A DNA stretch of 64,000 bases. It comes from JAGVSZ01 sp963716855 (lineage in GTDB: Bacteria; Pseudomonadota; Gammaproteobacteria; Burkholderiales; SG8-39). The notes under the pieces were generated by a model. The model did no database searches, had not been told where the DNA came from, and saw only the letters and a program-made list of their open reading frames with translations. The position numbers and the translations under genes are program-made. The stretch is taken from assembly GCA_963716855.1 (NCBI GenBank), contig CAVQUV010000007.1, positions 104,383 through 168,382 on the forward strand, given 5' to 3'. Positions 26,639 through 34,983 of the stretch are shown here, piece after piece; within the stretch, counting starts at the first letter, position 1; every line of letters begins with the position of its first letter.

Positions 26639-27238
26639 ATGAAAGAACTCACTCCCCGTCAGGCCGAGATCCTCCAGCTCATCCGCGACACGATCGAGGA
26701 GACCGGCTTCCCGCCGACGCGCATGGAGATCGCGCGCATGCTCGGCTTCGCCTCCCCCAACGCGGCCGAGGAGCACCTGCGCGCGCTCGAGCGCAAGGGC
26801 GCGATCGAGATCCTCGACGGCACCGCGCGCGGCCTGCGGCTCACGGAGGCCCTCGGGCTGCCGCTCGTCGGCCGCGTCGCCGCCGGCTCGCCGATGCTCG
26901 CCGAGGAGCACATCGTCGGCCGCTACTCGGTCGATCCGAACCTCTTCCGACCGCGCGCCGACTATCTGCTCAAGGTGCGCGGCATGAGCATGCGCGATGC
27001 CGGCATCCTCGACGGCGACCTCCTCGCCGTGCACAAGACCGTGGATGCGCGCTCGGGGCAGATCGTCGTCGCGCGCCTGCAGGACGAGGTGACGGTGAAG
27101 CGCCTGCGCCGCCGCGGCGCCACCGTCGAGCTCCTGCCCGAGAACCCGGACTTCAAGCCGATCGTGATCGACTCGCGCGAGACGCCGCTCGCGATCGAAG
27201 GCATCGCGGTCGGCGTCATCCGCAACCGCACGCTTTGA
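26639..27238 (+). CDS. lexA: LexA repressor, SOS regulator
   Basis: The 199-residue protein has the winged-helix DNA-binding domain (MKELTPRQAEILQLIRD to about residue 70), the self-cleavage site A82-G83 (GRVAAGSP), catalytic Ser117 in RGMSMRD and Lys154 in VTVKRL. It represses SOS genes until RecA filaments trigger its autocleavage. ATG 26639 gives the standard N-terminus; an in-frame upstream ATG at 26552 arises from a local duplication. It leads the imuA-imuB-dnaE2 cassette, an arrangement common in proteobacteria. No strong LexA box lies in the gap just before it; the nearest is at 26003. Confidence 0.95.
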   Translation: MKELTPRQAEILQLIRDTIEETGFPPTRMEIARMLGFASPNAAEEHLRALERKGAIEILDGTARGLRLTEALGLPLVGRVAAGSPMLAEEHIVGRYSVDPNLFRPRADYLLKVRGMSMRDAGILDGDLLAVHKTVDARSGQIVVARLQDEVTVKRLRRRGATVELLPENPDFKPIVIDSRETPLAIEGIAVGVIRNRTL

Positions 27239-27269
27239 AATCGCACCCACGCCCGCATCGGGTCTTGCA

Positions 27270-27976
27270 ATGGGGCTCGCTGACCCCGCCGTCCCACTCT
27301 CTGCGCTGCTCACCCGCCCCGACATCTGGCGCGGCGACGCGCGGCGCAGGTGGCGAGCCCGAGCGTGCCGACCGGCTTCGCCACCCTCGACGCGGAGCTG
27401 CCCGGTGGCGGCTGGCCGACCGGCTGCCTCACCGAGCTCCTGCCCGCGCACGAAGGCATCGGCGAGCTGCGCATCCTCGGCCCGGCGCTTGCCGCACTCT
27501 CACGCGCAGGCAGGCGGCTCGCCTGGATCGCGCCGCCTCATCTTCCCTACGCGCCGGCGCTCGACGCCGCCGGCATCGCGCTTACCCAGCTCCTGATCGT
27601 CAGGACGGCCGCGGCGCGCGACACGCTGTGGGCCGCCGAGCAGGCGCTCGCCTCCGCCGCTTGCGGGGCAGTGCTCGTCTGGCCCGGCAGGGCGAAGTAT
27701 GCGGAGCTCCGTCGCCTCCAGCTCGCCGCCGAGAAAACTCGCGCACTCGCGGTGCTATTTCGCGCACCACGCGCCGCCAGCGAAGCCTCCCCTGCCGTGT
27801 TGCGCCTCGCACTGCATACCGCCTTCGGCGGGCTCGCAGTGCGGATCCTCAAGCGGCGCGGAGCGGTGTGTGAGCAGCCGGTCTTCATCGACATCGGAGC
27901 GCCTCGTGCAGTGGATATCGCTGTACCTGCCCAATCTCCCGCTCGAAGCACTCACGCGCAGCCTTGCGACGCCTGA
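27270..27976 (+). CDS. imuA: ImuA, translesion-synthesis accessory protein (frame change near the 5-prime end)
   Basis: The N-terminus MGLADPAVPLSALLTRPDIWRGDA is read from ATG 27270 and is typical of ImuA (PDIWRGD). At about 27340-27350 one base seems to be missing, and the main frame continues VASPSVPTGFATLDAELPGGGWPTGCLTELL, the RecA-like core, to the stop at 27976. If the shift is real, translation could still start at GTG 27350. ImuA works with ImuB and DnaE2 in error-prone repair synthesis. It lies 31 bases after lexA and overlaps imuB by about 70 bases. Confidence 0.82.
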
Positions 27977-29370
27977 GCCGCAGGCGGTCGCGGAGCATCG
28001 GCGAGCACTCGGTCGCTAAGCACCAGCGGGTCGTGGCCTGCGACCGGAAGGCGCGCGCACGCGGCGTGCGGCCGGGCATCGCCGTCTCCGCCGCGCGCGC
28101 GCTCGCGCACGACCTCGTCGTCCGGCCGCGCGATCCGGCCGAGGAGACCGAAGCGCTGCTCGGAGTCGCCGGCTGGGCCGCGCAGTTCACGCCGAGCGTG
28201 GCGCACGAGCCCCCCGATGCGCTCGTGCTCGAGGTCTCGGGCAGCCTGAGGCTCTTCGGCGGCGTCGATCGCATGCGCGCATCCCTTCTCGCGGGTTGCG
28301 CGCGAATGGGCTTCACCGCCCTCGCCGCATGCGCGCCCACCGCGCGCGGCGCCGCGTGGCTGGCACGCGCCGGCGTGGCGCCATGCATCGAGCACGCCGA
28401 TGCCCTCGGGTCCGCGCTCGCCGCCGTCCCGCTGCGCATCGCCGTGCGCGCGGCGGACACGCTCGAAGCGTTGCACGCAATCGGCGCCCGGACGGTGGGC
28501 GATCTCGTCGCGCTGCCGCGCGACGGGCTCGCGCGCCGCTTCGGCCAGGCACTTCTCGACGACCTGGATCGCGCCCACGGGCGCCTCGCCGACCCGCGCG
28601 CGTTCTACGTCCCGCCGGCGCGGTTCCATGCCCGCCTCGAGCTGCCGGCGGAGGTCACACTGGCCGAGAGCCTGCTGTTCGCGGCGCGGCGTCTGTTCGT
28701 GCAGCTCGAGGGCTTCCTCGCCGCGCGCGCCGGCGGGGTGCGACGGCTCGAGTTGCGCCTGTTTCATCGCGAGGTAACCGCGACCGTCATACACATCGGC
28801 CTCGTCGCGCCAAGCCGCGATGCGGGTCACTTCACCCTGCTCGCGCGGGAGCGACTCGGCACCATGAGGCTCGCCGAACCGGTCCGCGCGCTCGCCCTCG
28901 CCGCGGACGACATTGCGCCGCTCGCCGGCGAACCGCTTGCCCTGTTCGCCGACGAAAGCGGCCGACCGGAGGACTGGCAGAAGCTCGTCGAGCGCCTGCG
29001 TGCACGGCTGGGCACGGCAAGCGTGCACGGCGTGCGCAGCGCCGCAGAGCATCGGCCGGAGTACGCGTCGCGCGCGTGCGAGCTCACGCACGCACGGGGA
29101 AGGGAGGAAGCGGAAGCGGGAAAGGTCGGGCTGCGCCCGTTCTGGCTGCTTGCCGCGCCCCGGCCGATCGCGGAGGTCGGGGCGGTGCCGCACTACGGCG
29201 GCCCGCTGAAGCTCGTCGCCGGCCCGGAGCGCATCGAGTCGGGCTGGTGGGACGGCAGCGAGGTCGCGCGGGACTACTTCGTCGCGCAAACGTCTGAGCA
29301 TGCGCTCGTCTGGATCTACCGCGCCCGCGGCGCTGCCGGGGGATGGTTCCTCCACGGGCTTTTCGCCTGA
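27906..29370 (+). pseudogene. imuB: ImuB, Y-family-like mutasome protein, interrupted by one frameshift
   Basis: The start GTG 27906 gives QWISLYLPNLPLEALTRSLATPEPQAV, the ImuB N-terminus. The frame then changes at about 27995-28020 (one extra base) and continues HQRVVACDRKARARGVRPG through the rest of the 488-residue protein, ending GGWFLHGLFA as ImuB proteins do. ImuB is a catalytically inactive Y-family polymerase relative that bridges DnaE2, ImuA and the sliding clamp. Its stop directly abuts the dnaE2 ATG. Because both partners look intact in their bulk, a sequencing indel is as likely as decay. Confidence 0.82.
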
Positions 29371-32300
29371 ATGTTGCCCGCTTACGCCGAGCTGCACTGC
29401 CTGTCCAACTTCACCTTCCTGCGCGGCGCTTCGCATCCCGAGGAGCTGGTCGCGCGGGCGCACGCGCTCGGCTACGCGGCGCTCGCGATCACCGACGAGT
29501 GCTCGCTCGCCGGCGTGGTGCGCGCGCACGGTGCCGCGAAGGATCTCGGGCTGAAGCTCCTGATCGGCACGGAGATACGGCTGGTCGATGGCCCGCAGCT
29601 GGTGCTGCTCGCCTGCAACCGCGCCGGCTACGGCAACCTCTCCGAGTTGATCACCACGGGCCGGCGTAGCGCCACGAAGGGCAGCTATCGCCTGACCCGC
29701 GCCGACCTCGACGGCGGCCTGGCCGACTGCCTTGCGGTGTTGATCCCCTCGTCACCCCCGCTTCCTTCCTGCCTGGCGGAAGCGCACTGGCTCGCAGCGC
29801 GCTTCCCGGATCGCGCCTGGATCGCCGCGGAGCTTCTTTGCGGCCCGGACGACCGCGCGCAGCTCGATGCCCTGCGCGAGCTCGCGCGCCGCACCGGCCT
29901 GCCGCTCGTCGCGGCCGGCGACGTGCACATGCACGTGCGCTCCCGGCGCCGGCTGCAGGATCTGCTCACCGCGGTGCGCCTGGGCAAGCCGGTCGCCGCC
30001 TGCGGCCGGGCGCTCCATCCGAACGCCGAGCGCCATCTGCGGCTGCGGATGCGGCTCGCGCAGCTCTATCCGCCCGAGCTGCTCGCCGAAACGCTGCGCC
30101 TCGCGCGAGCGTGCCGCTTCTCGCTCGACGAGCTGCGCTACGAATACCCGGAGGAGCTCGTGCCCGCCGGCGAGACGCCGGCGTCGTGGCTGCGCAAGCT
30201 CACCGAAGCAGGCCTGGGATGGCGCTTCCCGCAGGGCGCGCCCGATAACGTCCGCCAGCTCGTCGAGCACGAGCTCGCCCTGATCGCCGATCTCGCCTAC
30301 GAGCCCTACTTCCTCACCGTGCACGACATCGTGCGCTTCGCGCGCGAGCGGCGCATCCTCTGCCAGGGCCGCGGGTCGGCGGCGAACTCGGCGGTGTGCT
30401 ACGCGCTCGGCGTCACCGAGGTCGATCCGGCACGCCTGTCGATGCTGTTCGAGCGCTTCATCTCGAAGGAGCGGAACGAGCCTCCTGACATCGACGTCGA
30501 CTTCGAGCACCAGCGGCGCGAGGAGGTGATCCAGTACCTCTACGCGAAGTACGGCCGCGACCGCGCCGCGATCGCCGCCACCGTCATCACCTATCGCGCC
30601 AAGAGCGCGGTGCGCGACGCGGGCAAGGCTCTCGGACTCGATGCGGACCAGGTCGACCGCCTGGCCGGCTCGCTCGCGTGGTGGGACGGTCGCAGCGCGC
30701 TGCCCGAGCGCATCAGTGAGGCCGGGCTCGATCCCGCGAGCGGGCAGGTCGCGCAGCTCCTCGAGCTCGCGGGCACTCTGATCGGCTTCCCGCGCCACCT
30801 CTCGCAGCACACCGGCGGATTCGTGATCGCGCGCGACCGGCTCTCGCGGCTCGTGCCGATCGAGAACGCCGCGATGCCGGACCGCTCGGTCATCGAATGG
30901 GACAAGGACGACCTCGACGCGCTCGGCCTGCTCAAGGTGGACGTGCTCGCGCTCGGCATGCTCTCGGCGATCCGGCGCGCGCTCGACCTGATCGCCGCGC
31001 GGCACGGCCGGCCGTTCGCGCTGTCCGACGTGCCGCCGGAGGATCCGGCGACCTACGCGATGATCCAGCGCGCCGACACGATGGGCGTGTTCCAGATCGA
31101 GTCGCGCGCGCAGATGTCGATGCTGCCGCGCCTCGCGCCGGCGTGCTTCTTCGATCTCGTGATCGAGGTCGCGATCGTGCGCCCCGGGCCGATCCAGGGC
31201 GGCATGGTGCATCCCTATCTCCGGCGCCGCAACGGCGAGGAACCGGTGACCTACCCGAGCGCGGCGGTCCGGTCGGTGCTCGAGCGGACGCTCGGCGTGC
31301 CGATCTTCCAGGAGCAGGTGATGAGCCTCGCGGTGGTCGCCGCCGGCTTCACCCCCGGCGAGGCCGACCGGCTCCGCCGCGCGATGGCGGCGTGGCGGCG
31401 CAAGGGCGGTCTGGAGCCGTTCGAGCGCCGCCTCAAGGACGGCATGCGCGAGCGCGGCTACTCGGACGAGTTCGCCGACCAGATTTTTCGTCAGATCCTC
31501 GGTTTCGGCGAGTACGGCTTTCCCGAGTCGCACTCGGCGAGCTTCGCGCTGCTCGTCTACGTGTCGTCGTGGATCAAGCGCCACGAGCCGGCCGCGTTCC
31601 TCGCCGCGCTGCTCAACAGCCAGCCGATGGGCTTCTACGCGCCGTCGCAGCTCGTGCAGGACGCGCAGCGGCACGGGGTGGAGGTGCGGCCGGTGGAGGT
31701 GTGCACGAGCGAGTGGGAGTGCACGCTGGAAGGCCGTGATCCGCCTGCGGTGCGCCTGGGCATGCTGATGGTCAAAGGGCTCTCCGAGGCCGGCGCCCGC
31801 CGCATTGCCGCCGCGCGCGCCGCGGCGCCTTTCGCGAATATCGCGGATCTCGCCCGTCGCGCGCGGCTCGAGGCGCGCGATCTGAAGTGCCTCGCCGCTG
31901 CCGGCGCCCTCAACGCGCTCGCCGAGCATCGCCGCCGCGCGTACTGGGACGTCGCCGGGATCGAGGCGCGGCCGCACATCCTGCGGGAGGCGCCGGTCCG
32001 CGAGACGGCGCCGGCGCTCGCCGCGCCCACCGAGGGCGAAGACCTCGCCGCCGACTACGCGAGCCTCGGCCTCACGCTCGGGCGGCATCCGCTCGCGCTG
32101 TTGCGCGATCGCCTGCGGCGCATGGGGCTCGCGACTGCCGCCGAAGTGCGCGAGGCGCGGCACGGCCAGGCCCTGCGCGCCTGCGGCATCGTCACCGGCC
32201 GGCAGCGTCCCGACACCGCGTCGGGCGTGGTGTTCGTGACGCTCGAGGATGAAACCGGGTACGTGAACGTGGTCGTCTGGTCGGCCCTCGTCGAGCGCCA

Positions 32301-32448
32301 GCGGCGCGAGCTGCTCGGGGCACGCCTGATGGCGGTACACGGCACGATCGAGCGCGAAGGCGCGGTGGTGCATCTCGTTGCGCGGCGCCTGGCCGATCAC
32401 AGCACGCTGCTCGGGCGGATCCTCACCCGCTCGCGCGACTTCCACTAG
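29371..32448 (+). CDS. dnaE2: Error-prone DNA polymerase DnaE2 (ImuC)
   Basis: The 1,025-residue C-family polymerase has an N-terminal PHP domain (YAELHCLSNFTFLRGASHPEEL), catalytic aspartates in PPDIDVDFEHQRRE near residue 373, GRGSAANSAVCYALG, and a C-terminal OB fold (GVVFVTLEDETGYVNVVVW). The short C-terminus without the clamp and tau-binding region distinguishes it from replicative DnaE1. With ImuA and ImuB it carries out mutagenic bypass of lesions. It starts immediately after the imuB stop and is the last gene of the SOS set. Confidence 0.95.
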   Translation: MLPAYAELHCLSNFTFLRGASHPEELVARAHALGYAALAITDECSLAGVVRAHGAAKDLGLKLLIGTEIRLVDGPQLVLLACNRAGYGNLSELITTGRRSATKGSYRLTRADLDGGLADCLAVLIPSSPPLPSCLAEAHWLAARFPDRAWIAAELLCGPDDRAQLDALRELARRTGLPLVAAGDVHMHVRSRRRLQDLLTAVRLGKPVAACGRALHPNAERHLRLRMRLAQLYPPELLAETLRLARACRFSLDELRYEYPEELVPAGETPASWLRKLTEAGLGWRFPQGAPDNVRQLVEHELALIADLAYEPYFLTVHDIVRFARERRILCQGRGSAANSAVCYALGVTEVDPARLSMLFERFISKERNEPPDIDVDFEHQRREEVIQYLYAKYGRDRAAIAATVITYRAKSAVRDAGKALGLDADQVDRLAGSLAWWDGRSALPERISEAGLDPASGQVAQLLELAGTLIGFPRHLSQHTGGFVIARDRLSRLVPIENAAMPDRSVIEWDKDDLDALGLLKVDVLALGMLSAIRRALDLIAARHGRPFALSDVPPEDPATYAMIQRADTMGVFQIESRAQMSMLPRLAPACFFDLVIEVAIVRPGPIQGGMVHPYLRRRNGEEPVTYPSAAVRSVLERTLGVPIFQEQVMSLAVVAAGFTPGEADRLRRAMAAWRRKGGLEPFERRLKDGMRERGYSDEFADQIFRQILGFGEYGFPESHSASFALLVYVSSWIKRHEPAAFLAALLNSQPMGFYAPSQLVQDAQRHGVEVRPVEVCTSEWECTLEGRDPPAVRLGMLMVKGLSEAGARRIAAARAAAPFANIADLARRARLEARDLKCLAAAGALNALAEHRRRAYWDVAGIEARPHILREAPVRETAPALAAPTEGEDLAADYASLGLTLGRHPLALLRDRLRRMGLATAAEVREARHGQALRACGIVTGRQRPDTASGVVFVTLEDETGYVNVVVWSALVERQRRELLGARLMAVHGTIEREGAVVHLVARRLADHSTLLGRILTRSRDFH

Positions 32449-32507
32449 CGACTCCGAGCAACCGGGACCGGGAATTCAGCCGGGCGCGCGCGGCGTAAAC
32501 TGGCGCC

Positions 32508-33050
32508 GTGTTCGACGACACCCTCAAGCTCATCCTCTCGCTCGGCGAGCGGGCGCCCGCGGCCTGCATGCCCAAGCGCCTGGCCGAGCTGTTCCACCAT
32601 CTCGCGGCCGCCGCGACCGCCGTCGAGGCGAGCCAGATCGAGGATGTCATCTGGGACGTCTGGATGTCGCACGACGATCCCGACGCCGAGGACGCGCTCC
32701 AGCAGGCGACGCGTGCGATCGCGGCCCGGGAGCTGGACGAGGCCGAGGCGATCCTGGACGCCCTGGTCGCGCTGCAACCGGACTACGCCGAGGCGTGGAA
32801 CAAGCGCGCGACGCTGTACTTCCTGCAGCGGCGCGACCCCGAGAGCATCGCGGACATCCGCCGCGTGCTGGAGCTCGAGCCGCGCCATTTCGGCGCGATC
32901 TGCGGCTTCGGGCAGATCTGCCTGCGGCACCGCGACCGCGCCGCGGCGCTGTTCGCGTTCGACGCGGCCCTGCGCGTCAATCCGCACCTCGGGAGCATCC
33001 GTGCGGCCGTGCAGGAACTCTCGGACGAGCGCGACGGCCCCGTGCAGTAA
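32508..33050 (+). CDS. TPR-repeat protein, first of two tandem paralogs
   Basis: The 180-residue cytoplasmic protein starts with GTG and has two TPR-like units in its C-terminal half (DEAEAILDALVALQPDYAEAW, then RATLYFLQRRDPES), ending in ALFAFDAALRVNPHLG. No signal peptide is present. The next gene encodes a clear paralog with the same motifs, so a local duplication happened. Proteins with this TPR layout are common in proteobacteria but have no defined role. Confidence 0.75.
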   Translation: MFDDTLKLILSLGERAPAACMPKRLAELFHHLAAAATAVEASQIEDVIWDVWMSHDDPDAEDALQQATRAIAARELDEAEAILDALVALQPDYAEAWNKRATLYFLQRRDPESIADIRRVLELEPRHFGAICGFGQICLRHRDRAAALFAFDAALRVNPHLGSIRAAVQELSDERDGPVQ

Positions 33051-33078
33051 GCCCGGCGCCGGCGCTAGACTGCAGCAC

Positions 33079-33618
33079 ATGTATGCCGAGACGCTCAAGC
33101 TCATCGCCACCGGCCCGCGGCGACGGCCGTCGCCGCGCCTGCAGCGCTCGCTCGACGCGCTGCTGCGCCGCCTCGCCGACCTGGCGGCGCCGCGCTCGGA
33201 CCGCACCGAGGACGCGGTCTGGGCGCTCTGGATGCGGTATCCGGACGTCGGGGCGGCAGCCGAACTCGAGCGCGCCACGCGAGCGATCGTCGCCCGGGAC
33301 TACCCGACGGCCGAGGCGATCCTGCGGCGGCTCGTCGCGCTGCATCCCGGATTCGCCGAGGCCTGGCACAAGCGCGCCACGCTCTACTACCTGCAGGGAC
33401 GCGACGACGAGAGCGTCAGCGACTTTCACCGCACCCTCGTGCTCGAGCCCCGTCACTACGGCGCGATGCTCGCATTCGCCGAGCTGTGCGTCGCGAACGG
33501 GCGCGCGGATGCCGCGCTGTTCGCCTTCGACGCCGCGCTGCGGGTGAACCCGCACCTCGGCGACGCCCGCCAGCGGTTCGAGGCACTGCTCGCCCGCCCC
33601 GGGGCGCGCGCTCACTGA
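33079..33618 (+). CDS. TPR-repeat protein, second of two tandem paralogs
   Basis: The 179-residue protein aligns end to end with the gene before it: YAETLKLIATG against FDDTLKLILSL at the start, shared KRATLY-LQ-RD-ES and a shared AALFAFDAALRVNPHLG near the end. Its last 7 bases overlap the stop of the converging aminotransferase gene. Function unknown; the TPR units suggest protein binding. Confidence 0.75.
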   Translation: MYAETLKLIATGPRRRPSPRLQRSLDALLRRLADLAAPRSDRTEDAVWALWMRYPDVGAAAELERATRAIVARDYPTAEAILRRLVALHPGFAEAWHKRATLYYLQGRDDESVSDFHRTLVLEPRHYGAMLAFAELCVANGRADAALFAFDAALRVNPHLGDARQRFEALLARPGARAH

Positions 33619-34796
33619 GCGAGCGTCGCCGCGAGCGCCCCGTCGAGTCCGGCGAGCATCAGCTCGATCTCCTCCGCGGTGACGTTGAGCGCAGGCATGA
33701 AGCGCAGGGTCTCGGGCCGCGGCGAGTTCAGCAGCAGCCCGTTCGCGCGCGCACGCTCCACGACTCTCGCGCCCGCGTCGCGGCCGAGATCGAGGGCCAT
33801 CAGCAGCCCGCGGCCGCGCACCTCGCCGAGTCGGCGTTGGCGCGACAGCGCAGCCAGGCCCCGCGCGAGTTGCTCGCCCCGGGCCACGACACCTTGCAGG
33901 AATCCCGGGGCAAGCAGCGCCTCCAGCACTGCCGCGCCGACCGCGGTCATGAGTGGATTGCCGTTGTAGGTCCCGCCCTGATCGCCGTGCTCGAAGCAGC
34001 AGACGGCCTCGCGCGCCAGCAGCGCCGCGAGCGGCACGCCCCCGCCTATGCCCTTGCCGAGGGTCATGATGTCCGGCTCGATTCCCGCGTGCTCGTAGCC
34101 GAACAGCGTGCCGGTTCGGCCCATGCCGGTCTGCACCTCGTCGACGATCAGCAGCAGCCCCCGTGCGTGCGTGAGCGCGCGGAGCGCACGCAGGAAGTCG
34201 TCGGTCGCGCACAGCACGCCCGCCTCGCCCTGGATGGGCTCCAGCAGCACCGCGACCGTGCGATCGTTGATCAACCGCTCGACCGAGCCGAGATCGTTCA
34301 GCGTCGCCTTCGGGAAGCCGGGCACCTTGGGCTCGAACAGCGTGTCCCAGCCGGGCTTGCCCGACGCGGACATGGTCGCCAGCGTGCGGCCGTGGAACGC
34401 ATGGTCGAAGGTGATGATCTCGTAGGCCCCACCGCGGTGCCGGGTGCCCCATTTCCGGGCCAGCTTGATCGCGCCCTCGTTCGCCTCGGCGCCGCTGTTG
34501 GCGAAGAACACGCGGTCGAAGCACGAATGGTCGACCAGACGCTGGGCGAGTCGGGCGCTCGGCGCGTTCCAGAAGGCGGGACTCGGGTTGATCAGCGTGG
34601 CCGCCTGCGCCGCGAGCGCGTCGGCGATCGCCTTCGGGCAGTGCCCGAGCGCGTTCACCGCCCAGCCCTGGACGAAGTCGAGGTAGCGGCGTCCCTCGTG
34701 GTCCCACAGCCATGCGCCCTCGCCGCGCAGGAATACGAGCGGCGGCCGCGCGGTGATCTCCATCAGGGCATGCAGCGGGAAGTCGGCGAGTTGCAT
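33612..34796 (-). CDS. argD: Acetylornithine aminotransferase-like class III aminotransferase
   Basis: The 394-residue PLP enzyme has FVQGWAVNALGHCP, FFANSGAEANEGAIKLAR, FDHAFHGRT, the PLP-aspartate segment LLLIVDEVQTGMGRTG and the Schiff-base lysine in TLGKGIGGGVPLAALLA. Length and motifs fit acetylornithine/succinyldiaminopimelate aminotransferases, which act in arginine and lysine synthesis. An Arg-rich mini-ORF and a perfect hairpin lie just upstream on the same strand, consistent with arginine-responsive attenuation. Other omega-amino-acid substrates are possible. Confidence 0.85.
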   Translation of the reverse strand: MQLADFPLHALMEITARPPLVFLRGEGAWLWDHEGRRYLDFVQGWAVNALGHCPKAIADALAAQAATLINPSPAFWNAPSARLAQRLVDHSCFDRVFFANSGAEANEGAIKLARKWGTRHRGGAYEIITFDHAFHGRTLATMSASGKPGWDTLFEPKVPGFPKATLNDLGSVERLINDRTVAVLLEPIQGEAGVLCATDDFLRALRALTHARGLLLIVDEVQTGMGRTGTLFGYEHAGIEPDIMTLGKGIGGGVPLAALLAREAVCCFEHGDQGGTYNGNPLMTAVGAAVLEALLAPGFLQGVVARGEQLARGLAALSRQRRLGEVRGRGLLMALDLGRDAGARVVERARANGLLLNSPRPETLRFMPALNVTAEEIELMLAGLDGALAATLAQ

Positions 34797-34827
34797 GGTC
34801 GGATCCTCGGTCGCAAAGCGGAAAAGA

Positions 34828-34858
34828 CGAAGGCCACAGGGAGCGCCTGTGGCCTTCG
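34828..34858 (-). terminator. Perfect 13-bp hairpin with short U tract, attenuator or terminator
   Basis: CGAAGGCCACAGG pairs perfectly with CCTGTGGCCTTCG around a 5-base loop. On the minus strand the stem is followed by TCTTTTC. It lies 31 bases before the aminotransferase ATG and 19 bases after the stop of an Arg-rich mini-ORF. It could end transcription from the cyclopropane synthase gene or act as the terminator of an attenuator. Confidence 0.75.
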
Positions 34859-34877
34859 CGTAGGTCGGGTGCCGGAG

Positions 34878-34952
34878 CTACCGTCGTCGCGCGTTCAGAC
34901 GCGTTGGAGGTGTCGCGGGGCGGCGTCGGACCATGACGTAGTCGCTGTTCAC
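34878..34952 (-). CDS. Possible 24-residue Arg-rich leader peptide
   Basis: A GTG-started mini-ORF encodes MNSDYVMVRRRPATPP and then TRLNARRR before TAG. Seven of 24 residues are arginine: three in a row in the middle and three immediately before the stop, including CGA (three times) and CGG codons, which should be rare in this genome. It is followed 19 bases later by a perfect hairpin and then the argD-like gene. That layout matches amino-acid attenuation leaders. The Shine-Dalgarno site is weak and an internal ATG (34934) is an alternative start, so translation is unproven. Confidence 0.5.
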   Translation of the reverse strand: MNSDYVMVRRRPATPPTRLNARRR

Positions 34953-34983
34953 GGCGCCAGTGTGCCGAACGCGCGCCATGCGG

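Noticed and set aside
29752..32445. An 897-codon open frame antisense to dnaE2
   Set aside because: Same reason: composition is that of a shadow frame and dnaE2 motifs are intact on the other strand.
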